Below are positions 32,206 through 43,525 of a stretch of DNA of 64,000 bases, piece by piece; position 1 is the stretch's first letter; each line of letters starts with the position of its first letter. Made by a program: the position numbers and the translations under genes. The notes below the pieces were generated by a model. That model was not told the DNA's origin. It saw only the letters and a list, made by a program, of their open reading frames with translations, and did not search any database. This DNA comes from Adiantum capillus-veneris (lineage: Eukaryota; Streptophyta; Polypodiopsida; Polypodiales; Pteridaceae): contig CM043966.1 of assembly GCA_014529385.2 (NCBI GenBank), forward strand, positions 141,410,211 to 141,474,210. The letters run 5' to 3'.

Positions 32206-34722
32206 TGGGGGTTCCATCGTTGCAATAGCTCCAATGACCAACAAAATTATCAATACGGAGGGATGAGTGACCCGGCTAGGGCATGGAAACACTCACATGG
32301 TTAGTGAGCTAATCGTGGCAACAAGAATGGTTAACTCTATGAGGTGAGCTTCTCGGCCTATGGAGGAGTGAAGCCGCAATGAAGGGCAATCTCCACATCC
32401 ACTTCTCTTCACTTCTAATCAACCCAATCACACACACTATGATTGCAAGATGCACACAACACTAATCCTATCATGCAACACACTAATTGCAAGCGCACAC
32501 ACATGTATCTATTGAGCACCACACTCCAATCAAACCTACATACACACACAAGAAAAAGAGGGCAATCACACAAGATTAGAGAGGGATTAACCACTAATTA
32601 GTTAAGATCTAGTTAATCTAAGTATCATAGGCAATCATAAGAAGTATGAGAGAGACATAGTGAAAGAGAATGAATCATTGATTAGTGTTAATCAAGTCTC
32701 ATGAGCAAGGAGAAGCTCAAGGACTCCATAGCCACACACCTAAAGAGCTCTCACCAAAGAGTGTTGTCAACAAATTAGCTTGAGAACCCTAATTTCTTTT
32801 ACACACAACCTTATATACCTAGGTTAAAAATATGCAATGTCCGGGCGCCCTATGTCATAATAATCAATATCTAATTCTCCTAAATGATTTTCTCATATTA
32901 AACTGATCATTTAATGTGGGGAAGTGCCAAGGGAGAAAAAGCTAGAATATTGGTTAAGTTAAGCAGACCGACCACAGTAGGGATCCAAAGGAGGGAAAAT
33001 AGGGATCCAAAGGGGGGGCCATCTGCAAAAGAGCCATGTGAAACAACGGGCTAAAAAGACCCTAAGGTTCAGCCCATTAAGACTTCCAAAATGCTAAGGT
33101 TCCAAAATTCAAAGGTTGTGTCCAAAGGTCAACCTTAGGGAAAATTGGATGCTTAGTGTGTGCCCAAAAAGTCTTTCTACATCCCTACATGGGAGGGGGC
33201 GAGCCCCAAAGCTAGGGGATGAGAGAGAAAGCCACACACACACACACACAGGCTCCCTTTACACAAAGGGAATGAGGGACACATGTCAGCTCCCTAGGCC
33301 AGATGCCCACAAGGTATGCCCAATTCCTATTGGAAGACCCTTGAAGTGGACCAATGAGAATTAGGCTAGAGTAAATCTAGTTTAATTAATTTAAAAACAT
33401 TTAATAAAAGAAACCAATAAGAATTAAGTGTCCTAGAAGACTATTGGGCAGTCTCCCAAGGGGTCCAATGAGCATTCAGGAGCCCCATGGCTTGCCTGAT
33501 TCCTATTGGCCAGGAGGCAAAGGGGTCCAATGAGAGTTTAGTTTAATTATTTAATTATCTAAAGCTCTCACAAAAGGGGAAAGGGGGACACATGTCAGAA
33601 GGCTATCACTTATGCTGCTTAATCCCTATTGGCTTGACCTGGGGAGGTCCAATGAGGCAAAAGCCAGACTAACTTAGCAGCTAGGGCTCGCCCAAGAGAG
33701 AGAGGGGGCTGATTTTTGCTTGGCATTGACACACACACTCTCACACTTGACCATGTGGGAAGGGAAAATACTCTATCTCCTCCCAAGCTTTAATGGAGAG
33801 CTCATCACCTACTCCAAGCTTGTGAGATAGAAGCCTACATCAACACTCTCTTGGCATGTGGATGCAAATCCAACCAAGAGCCAAGCTTCAATGCATGTTC
33901 ATCTTCTCTACCAAGCTAATTACTAAGCTAAGCTATGCTAATATGAGTGATTATGTGAGGAGATGTACTTCTTTCTCGTAAGATACTTCTTTTTCCTCTC
34001 AATCTACTCTCATACCCTGCTAGCTCTCACCATCTTCGAAGGTGTGTGAGGTCTTGGGTCTGAGAACGGGGATAATTCAAGTTGTGTTTGATTAAGTGTT
34101 TTGCTTGGTGTATGAAGCTTCCATCTTCATTACACTAGCTCGTCTTGAAGGAACACAAAGAATTGTATTGTACAATGTCTCTCTTGATGGGAGAAACCAT
34201 AATACAAAGCCTTTTGGAGGGGGGGACCGGCTCCATGCAAATCCGGTCCTCAACTGTTGTCAATAGCTTAATTGCTCTCTCTTTTGAAAGTATTGTCGAT
34301 GCTATCTAACTAGGTGTTATGCTTTTTGTTGCTCTCTCCACCCAAGCACTCTTGTAATTCTCATTAGGAATCAACTCTAATGAAATGCTCACTATGTTCA
34401 TGCTAATTTCCGCTACACATAAGATTTTAGGCCATTAAATGTCACACCCTAGGCCTTTAGGGCTCCACCACTTAGTAAACCTACAACCTAAGCACAGCAA
34501 TTGGTCTATTCTTTACAGCTTAGAACTCCCATAGCCCATACCACATTAAAATATTACAATGGCTTGAAATAAATTGGGAATTTACAATATGTGATCATTT
34601 TGGGAAAACGTGAAAAATGTGTAGCTCCAATCTTTACTGCTTCTTCATGTTGATCTTCAATGTGCATCCATACGTCTTCGGCCTTTAGCAGCTTCTGTTA
34701 ACTGACATTGACTCAGTTAACA
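32203..34722 (-). repeat. Nested gypsy 3' LTR, 2,520 bp, carrying an insert
   Basis: 32203-32852 matches 42448-43094 and 34447-34722 matches about 43095-43366. The 1.6 kb between is absent from the other LTR and is annotated separately as a solo-LTR-like insert. Confidence 0.88.
32853..34446. mobile_element. Solo-LTR-like insert, 1,594 bp, flanked by CCCTA
   Basis: Starts TGTCATAATAATC and ends AAATGTCACA, so the ends are TG..CA. CCCTA is present on both sides (32848-32852 and 34447-34451). The other LTR of the host element has a single related site there (TCCAA, two changes) and no insert. It contains no coding domain. A solo LTR of a large-LTR family fits best; a small non-autonomous LTR element is possible, although I see no internal direct repeat of the ends. 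Confidence 0.7.
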
Positions 34723-34740
34723 TTCCCCCCTTCCGATTTT
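34723..34740 (-). promoter_or_regulatory. Polypurine tract of the nested gypsy
   Basis: On the minus strand ATCGGAAGGGGGGAA lies directly before TGTTAACTGAG, the LTR start. It is nearly the same as the tract of the young gypsy (GGAAGGGGGG). Confidence 0.82.
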
Positions 34741-35889
34741 AGTGCCCATCGTCGGGCATTGTTGAAAGGTGTCCGTGGAGGCAAGGGAAGGGTTTGATTG
34801 GTTGTTGATGGGCTGATTGTCTTCATTTGTCATTGAATTTGTTGATGAGGTTCAATTTGCTATAGCATCTTCATTGATCCAAATATGTCTGATGTGAGAG
34901 ATGATGTGGTATTAGTCCATTGTAATAGCATAATGATGAGAGTGATGTTTATTTATGAAAAGTATGTACAAGGGAAGTAGAATGATATGAGGTTCTAGAT
35001 TAGGGTCTAATACCTAAATGACCAAAGGGAAAAAACCTAGTGGGAAAAAAGTGCAGTTGGGATACGCGCATTATTGGAGTACTTATTAGCATGGGAAATA
35101 TTAATAAATTACTCAAGGGATTATTTGCGGATAGATATGGAATAAAAAAGGCAGCAAATATGAAAGGGTAGCATGATGGAACATTGGTTTGCCTATTGTA
35201 GTCCACTCAAGGTGCATAGGTGGAAGCAAAAAAGAGTGTCTAATGCGTATGTCCAATGATGGAAATCCTATTTATGCATACACAGAAATGCATGGGAAAC
35301 AATATGTTGTGCAAGAAAAATTTTGAGGGGTTCTTTAGAAAGATGGTGTAGCTATAAAATCATATGACATGACTTTGCAAGCTGGAACCCCTTTAAGAAT
35401 GGTTTTCATTGACGAGGATATGTGCCCTCATCTTACAGTGCACTGTGCGTGAGTGTTGAACTCTACGACACTCCACCAATTGTAAGTTAAGAGACTTTGA
35501 CTCTTATGCTCATCTCATCCAGCATGAGCAACCACGACTTAGATATGCTCAACTCTTCCAGCTTGAGCATAAGCCTTATAACTACGACTCTTAGCATAGA
35601 ATTTAATATGACTTGAAGCTTTGGGACTAATGATTTGCTCATTTTATGGCTCAGCAGCCCAGACTCTCACTATTCCAAAGAGTGTTTTTTGCGCCCTGGC
35701 GACTTGACTTTTACATTCTTGTGCTTACTACAAACATTTCTTCAGGTAAAAGTAAGCTTGAATCCTCAAAAAAAGGACTAGTGAAGGACCAAGTTGGCAT
35801 TGAAAGTTTCTTTTGCTATACCTGTTTTATCATCTTTGAATCTGCATTTTCATTGGTTGGGTTGTCCTTCGTTGACTTTGAAGACTCCA
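34741..35889. other. 3' non-coding part of the nested gypsy
   Basis: No open frame of note. A stretch near 35028-35070 (CCTAGTGGGAAAAAAGTGC, then ACGCGCA) resembles a piece of the copia LTR at about 2873-2915, so a fragment of a copia LTR may be buried here. Confidence 0.4.
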
Positions 35890-36689
35890 TTATCTGTTTG
35901 ATTCTCCAGTTAGGCATGTTGATAGGAGTCTTTGATGTTGTTGTATGCCTCTAACACTGTCGGCATTTGGCTTTTGACTAGGAGCATTGGAAGACTTTGG
36001 AATCCAAATCTTTTGATGACCTTTGTATCGCCTTTGTTGACTTTGCTTTGCTCTAGGTTTTGTTGAGTTCTTGAGATCTTCATGCAGGTCTGGTGTAGTT
36101 GCAGTTGGCTTGTGGTTGACTGGTAGCCAAACCTTTGTATAGCTTGTGTAAAATCCTTGTCCAGGAGGAAAATTCTTTGAGATCCGTCTTTTTTCTGTAT
36201 CCTCTTGAGAGTTGTGGTTGACTTCACCATCTTTCAATGTTGTTTTGTTGTATACCTGCTGCTTAGGTATCCTAGGACATTGTCGAGGTTGATACCTTGT
36301 GGGCCTTCTTTCCTAGGAGGGACTTGAAGTTACTTCATATGCCCTAACCTTCGATTTTGGCACCCATATCTGTTTGTTACCTCCATAGTACTCTTGTTCC
36401 TTTAATCTCCATTATGATGCTACCCATCCATGTGTTTGTCTTTTTGTGTTGACTCCCTATCTTTAATCCAAACCAGATCATTGACTTTGATTAAACTGTT
36501 TTGAAAAAACACTTGCTTGACTTTCCTTTGCTTTCTTGAGTACTTTGGCTGAAATAGTCTTTGCTTTTCTGGGTGTCTCCTTGGAGGTTTACGTTGGGTC
36601 AGCACTTGGGTCAGCACTTGACTTGAAGTTTTGAAAGCCTGACTTGCTTGAAGAAGCTGATCCATGAGTGTTCTTTGATGTAGAGGCAT
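35890..36689 (-). pseudogene. Nested gypsy C-terminal module with W-x-P-K motifs
   Basis: Across broken frames the minus strand reads QIWVPKSKV after YYGGNK (about 36345-36380), KVWLPV (about 36118-36137) and KIWIPK (about 35995-36012), with LVWIKD near 36465. The young gypsy tail has YYEGNDQIWVPKRKV and three more W-[V/I]-P-K motifs in the same position after its second protease-like domain, so the two tails are homologous. The motif is kept although the frame is broken. Function unknown. Confidence 0.65.
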
Positions 36690-37115
36690 ATGCTATCACA
36701 CCTTCTTTGCTAGTCGGTGGAGGTTCCACTTTAGCTTTACCTTTGTCTGCAAGATTTGTCTTCGATCCTTGTAACTTTTGCAACTCTGAATCTAGCATTA
36801 ACGGTACATGTAAATGTTGCTTGATATATCTTGGAAAAGAGAGTAATAGCATTTTATCTTCTTTGCAGGCCTTGTGTTTGTCTAACCACTGATGTCCAAG
36901 GATTACATCTGCAAGCATTTCTTTTGAAGGCTTCACATGAATCTTCACCTACTCTTCATGATCTTGGATGCTAAGGGTAGCAACCATTTCTTGTTGACCT
37001 GTATGCAAACTTAGCATTGTTTTGCTATCATGTTTGCATGGAGTAATTGCTAGAACGCTCTAAATGGTGTCTACAACCATATTGCACTTTGCTTCTTTAT
37101 CCAGTAGAGCATTGC
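36690..37115 (-). pseudogene. Retropepsin-like domain, second tandem copy, decayed
   Basis: On the minus strand NALLDKEAKCNMVV, later MLADVILGHQWLDKH. It aligns with ALLDTGAKYNLLS and INLGRTW of the post-integrase domain in the young gypsy. The catalytic DTG is DKE here and a stop follows shortly after, so it is inactive. It follows the first copy directly after a frame change. Confidence 0.62.
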
Positions 37116-37123
37116 AATTCCCA

Positions 37124-37936
37124 TTATGATTTTGTCTTTGATGAATGCATCATGTTTACATTCTGTATCTCTAACATCTTCTGGGCCATTGGCATTCCCA
37201 TTATGATGTTGTCTGGCATATCTTTTACTATGATCATGTGGAATTGGGCTGTAATGTTTTGTATACTTACTTCAATGGTGGTGGAGACGATTCCCCAGCA
37301 TTCTGCTCGTTTGTCTCTAGATATGCTCACAAATTCAGGAGCATCTTCCAGCTGTGGTTGGCCACATCTTTTCCAAGCGCAAAAAGACATGAGGTTCTTG
37401 TCTAACTGAAAATCCAACTTTACTTCTCTTGATAGTTTTTCTTCGTTTTTACCAGTTATGTTGCTCTTGATCGTCTCAGGATTTGTTTTTGTATTGGCTG
37501 CTTTTGTTATGGCAGTGTCCTTTGGTTTAGCTTTATCTCCATTTTCTTTGTTGTGAGCACCTGCTTCAATCGATGTCGACTCCATTGACTGTGATACTGC
37601 AGTTTTTGTCTGCAACAAGTGATGAGCATTGTCCTCATGCATTTGAGTAACCTTTGACCTTAAAAGATCCATTGTACTGTCTGGCAGAATTTGTCTCTTC
37701 GGAGGAGATTTCAGTGGTGACCTTTGTGTAGCTTTTTGGACTTTAGCTCCCATTGACTTTGACCTTTTTGTCACCTGTTCTAGTAGCTTGAGGCTTTGCA
37801 TCATCTTCAGATAGTCTTTGACTTCAGTCGTATCACCCATAGGGGTTTGTAAAAGGTCATGACCTTGCTGATATTCATTACCATGTGCATCTTGATATGC
37901 ATATGTGAGCTTGATCACATGTAACTGTTTGAACAC
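37124..37936 (-). pseudogene. Retropepsin-like domain, first tandem copy
   Basis: A 270-codon open stretch. The first half is a Lys- and Thr-rich linker. The second half has LDKNLMSFCAWKRCGQP, matching DTGAKYNLLSYGVWCQLGKP of the young gypsy's post-integrase domain, and ends with DMPDNIIMGMPMAQK, the hydrophobic-hydrophobic-G element of retropepsins. The active-site triplet is changed (LDFQ where DTG is expected), so it is probably not catalytic. No reverse transcriptase lies between it and the next copy. Confidence 0.62.
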
Positions 37937-37987
37937 TACTGGATTTGTCGATTTTTGACTTTGACTTGTGGAGATCAGCTGAAACTT

Positions 37988-38849
37988 CTATCCTTGATGA
38001 TCTTCATAGAGGCATTTGTCTGCTGATTCTGATGGAATTTGGGTCAATTGGAAACTTCCAACAACCATATGATCTTTCAATGGTTTCTGCTTTGAAGAGT
38101 TCTGTTGGTTAAAGGATTTAGGGATTCTAACTGGTGTAGCATTTCCTTGTACATAAGCTGAGCTTGATGGATTTGCAGCTCCCCCCTTCTTAGGGTGATC
38201 ACTATAGCTTGCTTCAATGTAAGAGTTCAAAATTGTTTGGTCTCACCATTTGGGATTGTGAAGGTACACTTTGGATAGCATTGTTGTCATTTGGCATCTG
38301 TAAACCTTATACATAGTTTCCTATATATCTCTATGAAACATGACAAATTATTCTCCAAGTCAAGCTATATATCTCTATGAAACATGACAAATTATTCTCC
38401 AAGTCAAGCTATAGATAGCATTATCTTTGCCTTGATATTGTCTATCCCATGGGTCTCCTATGATTTGAGCTTCTGTGGTTTCAGGACCCAATGCATCATA
38501 GATGCTAGACTCTCGTCTATATCTACAATTGTTTTGGTCAAAGTATGTGCTCATTTGGTCACAACATCGAAGCTTGATTCCGATGGAGGAGAGTTTGGCT
38601 CTGAATAGATTTATGGGTTCACTCAGGTAAAATCTTTCAGCTCTAGAGAGGAGTGGCTATAATAGATTCTTTCTTCTGAAATGAACCATCCTTTTTGATC
38701 GATCACTGGACGCACTTCTATGAGCTGGTATGTGGGTCGTTCAAACACTAGTTGATCCTTTTTGTACAGTTTCCCTTTTTGGTCTACATAGTGTGCATAT
38801 GAATTATGTGTACCATACAAAGCTAGCATCATTCTCTTTGATGTGTCCC
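37988..38849 (-). pseudogene. Nested gypsy gag/linker region, unrecognised
   Basis: Broken frames (for example 37988-38230, a Ser- and Pro-rich peptide) with no domain I recognise. The region includes a perfect 44-bp tandem duplication. Confidence 0.4.
38321..38408. repeat. 44-bp perfect tandem duplication
   Basis: The unit starting CTATATATCTCTATGAAAC is present twice, at 38321-38364 and 38365-38408, with no difference seen. Confidence 0.93.
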
Positions 38850-39332
38850 TTAGACTCGTGAATGATTGCACACACTTGTGTCAGTGGGTGCAAAATCATT
38901 TGCAAATTTAACAGTGTTTTCAACCTTTGGTGATATCTTGATACCTCGACTAAATTCATGCAAGAACTTGTTGTTCAAAGAATCAATTTTAAGCTTTTCA
39001 CGTGCCTGTGCATCTTTATGCTCATTTTGAACTTGTAGTGCTTTTGCTGGTGCTTCTAATGGTAATGCCGAATCATCTGATTGCATTAAAAGTGTCAAGT
39101 TAGATGCACTTACATCGAGATTTGCATTTTCAATTTGCTTTGTACTTTGATTGGCGGTTGAAGTGTCCTTGTTGTCCGAATTTCTTGGACAATCTTTAGA
39201 AAAATGTCCACCTTTTTGTCCACAATTTGAGCAATACGCCATGACTGGTGGTATTTCATTTGGTTCTGTCATAGTTTTTGCTTCTATGCTTGCCAAGTTG
39301 TCAACATCTTCTTTTAAAACACTAAGCTTCAA
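38850..39332 (-). pseudogene. Nested gypsy gag fragment with zinc knuckle
   Basis: The frame carries CSNCGQKGGHFSKDC, a CCHC knuckle with one extra residue (CX2CX5HX4C), followed by an Asn- and Thr-rich linker. Its place between primer site and protease-like domains fits Gag nucleocapsid. The usual gypsy gag core is not recognisable upstream. Confidence 0.65.
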
Positions 39333-39456
39333 GCTATAGATTGCTCCATTTTGACCTTTATATCATCTCCAATTAGATTGGCTTCTATTGGTTGATGTGT
39401 TGGATCTTGCAATTCTGGGTCTCAACTATAGATCTACCACTGTAATCCATGTACAA

Positions 39457-39825
39457 TTATCCTGATTGCATGTGCACCAAATGGATGCTTTGCTGGCTTG
39501 TGCAGACTTCTAGATAACCACTTGGATCCATCTTTTGCACTTCTATCTGCACCTCATCTTTGAGCTTGCAATATCTGGCTCCACTGAATTCAGTGAACAT
39601 CTGGGAGTTCTCTGAATCTGTCTTTACTCTGGTCAATAAGATCTTTGCTTTTGTGTTGCTTTTACTGCTCATTAGATATCTATAGCCTTCTGAATTTGTG
39701 TACAAGACTTTGTCTCCATTGTAGCCATATAGTTGTAAAATCTGGTCGGTTACAGTTGCACTTGTGCTGTCACTGCTATTGGCTTGTCCTGCTGTACTTG
39801 AACTCTCGGATCGATTTGAGTCCAT
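39457..39825 (-). pseudogene. Nested gypsy N-terminal frame, unknown
   Basis: From ATG at 39825 (MDSNRSESSSTAG) an open stretch of about 120 codons with a polar start and a more structured second half (QLYGYNGDKVLYTNSEGYR, then CTSQQSIHLVHMQ). It may be the start of Gag. I do not recognise a domain. Confidence 0.4.
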
Positions 39826-40139
39826 GTTGACTGGTTTGTAAAAACTGTCTCCTAGCAAATTTTGGTATCAATTAGCAAAATTTCTACTGCTCCTACTAGC
39901 TTAATCTACATTCACATGTGAGTTGTCCCTGTTCGTCCAATTAGAAGCTAATTTGCAATGCAATTGCTTGCACTAGACAATTTCTAACATGCAAAATTTG
40001 AAAATCTGCCTGCCGCTCAATTGCTTCAAGTTTATCTTTTTTCTCACTTTCTCCGGCTAATCTCTGGTTCACTTTGCACGGTTTGCTCGGTTTACGGCTC
40101 TTCTGGCTTTTTCGTGGTTTGTTCAATGTGACATACACT

Positions 40140-42427
40140 TCTTCCCCGGAGTTGCTATTTTTCTCGGCGTTGTTTTTTGCTATGTGTGAAATTTTTCTTT
40201 TTCTATATTTTTTTTAAATGATTTTTTTGGGAAAGTTTTGATTTTTTATAGTTTTTTGATAATTTTCTAATTTTTATGGAATTTTATTGAGATTTTATGA
40301 ACTGTTTATGATTTATTAAAATTTTCACGATCCATTTTGGACTTTTTTATGATTTTTTGTGAATTTTTTGAGTTTTCAACAATTTTCGTAAATTTTTTTT
40401 GAAATTTTGATTTTTTTGTGAATTTCTATGTGTTTTTTATTTTTTGTGAATTTTCTATGTTTTTTCTTTTTTTCTTCTTTATTAAATTCTTTACTCTTTT
40501 TTTAAAATGAGTTTTCTATTTTTTATAATTTTCTAACTCTTTTTTATTTTTTATTGGGTTTTTGAAAATTCTTATTGTTTTTATTTTTTTGACTAAATAA
40601 ATGAAATGAAAGTGAGAAAAAAAAAGAAACTGAAATTGAAATGAAATGTAAAGGGGGAAAATGAAATTGAATTGAAATGAAATGAAATTTAAAAGGAAAG
40701 AAACGAAATGAAATGAAATTAAAATGAAATTGAAACAAAATGAAATGAATCAATACAAAAGTCAATGACACAAAAAAAGGCAAAGCTCTCGGCCGGCACG
40801 TTGAGAAGAGATCCCCCTTTTTTTTATCTTCTTGTGTTGTGTGTATAAGGGTGGGTTCACACGCCACGAAGCGCGAGAACGACGACGGAAGCGGAAGAAG
40901 AAAGAAGAAGAAGATTATTTTAGCGTCGTGGAAAACTATCCCAAAAGACCGTAAAGATCTATCCGACAAGGAAAGTCCATGCGCCGAAAGGCACGCTCGG
41001 AAACCAAAAAAACAAGGAGAATTTACCTCAAAAATTAGCCGAAACGTTGAAAATCACCCGAAAATCCAAAAATTTATCAGAAAAATCTAGAAACCTTAGA
41101 AAATCATCGTCATTTACAACCGAACACTTCCGACATGCAAAAGCACGCCGAAAATAGTAGATTTTTTCCAAAATGCAAATTTCGACAAAATTGTCCACCC
41201 GACCCTCGAAAATAGTAAAATGTTCAAAAATTGACCACAGAGGGCACAAATGCGAACAAAATGATGCTGTAATTACGCATACACAAAATAGCTCGTAAAG
41301 ATCACAAAATCAAAATTTTATGGAATTATCCAAAAATTAATGCAAAAATTAGCAAAAAATTATCCAAAAAAATTCTACAATTCTCCACACATTGGGAGAT
41401 AGTGCAGCCAAATGAAATTACACAAATCACATGGATTCAAATACCAAAAAATTTATCAATAAAATCAAGACTAGGCAATTAAGCCGACAAAATTATCAAC
41501 AAATTTAGGTCAAAATTTGACGCAATTGAAATGTGTAAACCCTTGTTTTGAGCATAAAAATGCAGAAATTAATAATTACACACATCAATTATGCAATCAA
41601 AATATGAATCAATCATACAAATTTAACACTTTTTAGGCACACACACACTAAAAAATTGGCAATTTTTACCAATCTTTAGGTGCGCACACAAAAGGGTTAA
41701 ATTTGTCGAGATTGCAATATGACTTCACAAATCAATAGTTGGACATGAGCACAACATGAATCAATCATTACAATTGAAAAATCATAACACACACATTGAT
41801 TTTTAGGTGCACAAACATGGGCAAAATAGTGCACACACCTAAAATTAAGCATACACATACTCAATTAGAATGCACACACATTTGATTTTAGTGCACACAC
41901 ACTTGAAATTGACCATCCAAGCATGCAATCAACTCAATTAGGCACCCAATTAGCAACCTACAATCACCAATTAGGAATTGAAACTTGTCAAATCATACGC
42001 CACCAAATCTTACAAACTTTGACATTACGACGACGTAAAAACAAAAAATCGTAAAATTTTCAATCCACATTGCATCAACATAGCATAGCATTACATTGCA
42101 TCATCATGGTGGGATCTCTAAACAATTCTACACATCTCTAGATTCTAGGGAAGTTGAGAATACCACCTTGATTACCTTTCCGTTATGCTCCAATCCTTCA
42201 TAGCAAATTAGTAAAATTAATCAAATTAGCAAAGGGTTAGTGTGAAATTAGAGTGTGTAAACACACAATTGGCAAGATAAAGTGACACATTAGGGAATTA
42301 TGAACACATTGCTTCATGCACACACATCCAAAATCCACAAAAACATAAACACACAAGTGAAATTAGTAGTGAAATTAGTGAGGGAACACATTTGATTATG
42401 CCACAATTACACTAGCGTAAGCCATCG
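40140..42427 (-). other. Nested gypsy leader, very AT-rich with GAAAT-type repeats
   Basis: About 2.3 kb between primer site and first frame. It contains long T-rich tracts (40190-40560 on the plus strand) and an irregular TGAAA/GAAAT array (about 40598-40750). The layout, low-complexity leader after a tRNA-Asp primer site, repeats that of the young gypsy. Confidence 0.6.
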
Positions 42428-42445
42428 TCCCTGGCAACGGTGCCA
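42428..42445 (-). promoter_or_regulatory. Primer binding site, tRNA-Asp type
   Basis: On the minus strand TGGCACCGTTGCCAGGGA, two bases inside the LTR. It differs from the tRNA-Asp complement at two positions, both transitions, as decay of a methylated copy would give. Confidence 0.8.
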
Positions 42446-42447
42446 AA

Positions 42448-43364
42448 TGTTGGGGGTTCCATCGTTACAATATCTCCAATGACCAACAAAATTATCAATA
42501 CGGAGGGATGAGCTACCCGGCTAGGGCATGGAAACACTCACACGGTTATTGAGCTAATCGTGGCAACAAGAATGGTTAACTCTATGAGGTGCGCTTCTCC
42601 GCCTATGGAGGAGCGAAGCCGCAATGAAGGGCAATCTCCACATCCACTTCTCTTCACCTCTAATCAACCCAATCACACACACTACGATTGTAAGACGCAC
42701 ACAACACTAATCCTCTCATGCAACACACTAATCGCAAGCACACACACATAGATCTATTGAGCACCACACTCCAATCAAACCTACATGCACACACAAGCAA
42801 AAGAGGTCAATTACACAAGATTAGAGAGGGATTAACCACTAATTAGTTAAAATCTAGTTAATATAAGCATCATAGGCAATCATAAAAAGTATGAGAGAGG
42901 CATAGTGAAAGAGAATGAAAACTTGATTAGTGTTAATCAAGTCTCATGAGCAAGGAGAAGCTCAAGTACTCCATAGCCACACACCTAAAGAGCTCACCAA
43001 AGAGTGCTCTCAACAAATGAGCTTGAGAACCCTAATTTCTTTTACACACTGCCTTATATACCTAGGTTAAAAATATGCAATGTCCGGGCGTCCAAGGCCT
43101 TTAGGGCTCCATCACTTAGTGAATCTGCAACCTAAGCACAGTAATTGGCCTATTCTTTACAGCTTAGAACTCCCATTGAGCCCGTACCACATTAAAATAT
43201 TACTATGGCTTGAACTAAATTGGAAATTTACAATACCTAACCATTTTGAGAAAACGTGAAAAATGTGTGACTCCAATCTTTATTGCTTCTTCATGTTGAT
43301 CTTCAATGTGCATCTGTACGTCTTCGGTCTTTAGGAGCTTCTGTTAACTGACATTGACTTAGTT

Positions 43365-43366
<2 letters not shown>
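42448..43366 (-). repeat. Nested gypsy 5' LTR, 919 bp
   Basis: Matches 32203-32852 followed by 34447-34722 with moderate divergence, which makes it the insert-free version of this LTR. It ends AGTTAAC directly against a CT array. Confidence 0.88.
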
Positions 43367-43441
<75 letters not shown>

Positions 43442-43511
43442 CCCTACACACTGTTCAGCAGATCGCCATGGGTTCTTGTTGTTAGCGTCCACCACATAAC
43501 CGGCCCCTACA
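43367..43511 (+). repeat. Gag-only copia 5' LTR, right part
   Basis: CT array (43367-43439), then ATCGCCATGGGTTCTTGTTG and CACC.., matching 45881-45929 of the 3' LTR and ending CCCCTACA. Confidence 0.87.
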
Positions 43512-43513
43512 TC

Positions 43514-43525
43514 TGGTATCAAAGA
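43514..43525 (+). promoter_or_regulatory. Primer binding site, tRNA-Met type, decayed
   Basis: TGGTATCAAAGA, two mismatches from TGGTATCAGAGC, two bases after the LTR end. Confidence 0.7.

Larger units (their letters stand above)
32203..43366 (-). mobile_element. Non-autonomous gypsy-like element with tandem retropepsin-like domains
   Basis: LTRs share TGTTGGGGGTTCC at the left end and the CAGTTAAC region at the right end. The left LTR is 32203-34722, enlarged by an insert; the right LTR is 42448-43366. The primer site (tRNA-Asp type) lies by the right LTR and the polypurine tract by the left, so it reads on the minus strand. The interior has an N-terminal frame, a zinc knuckle, two tandem protease-like domains and a W-x-P-K tail, but no reverse transcriptase, RNase H or integrase. 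It sits in the CT microsatellite of the gag-only copia 5' LTR, so a target duplication cannot be resolved. Confidence 0.85.

Noticed and set aside
40544-40969. 141-residue Phe/Ser-rich frame in the nested gypsy leader
   Set aside because: Comes from the TGAAA/T-rich tract on the opposite strand; no domain or plausible start context.
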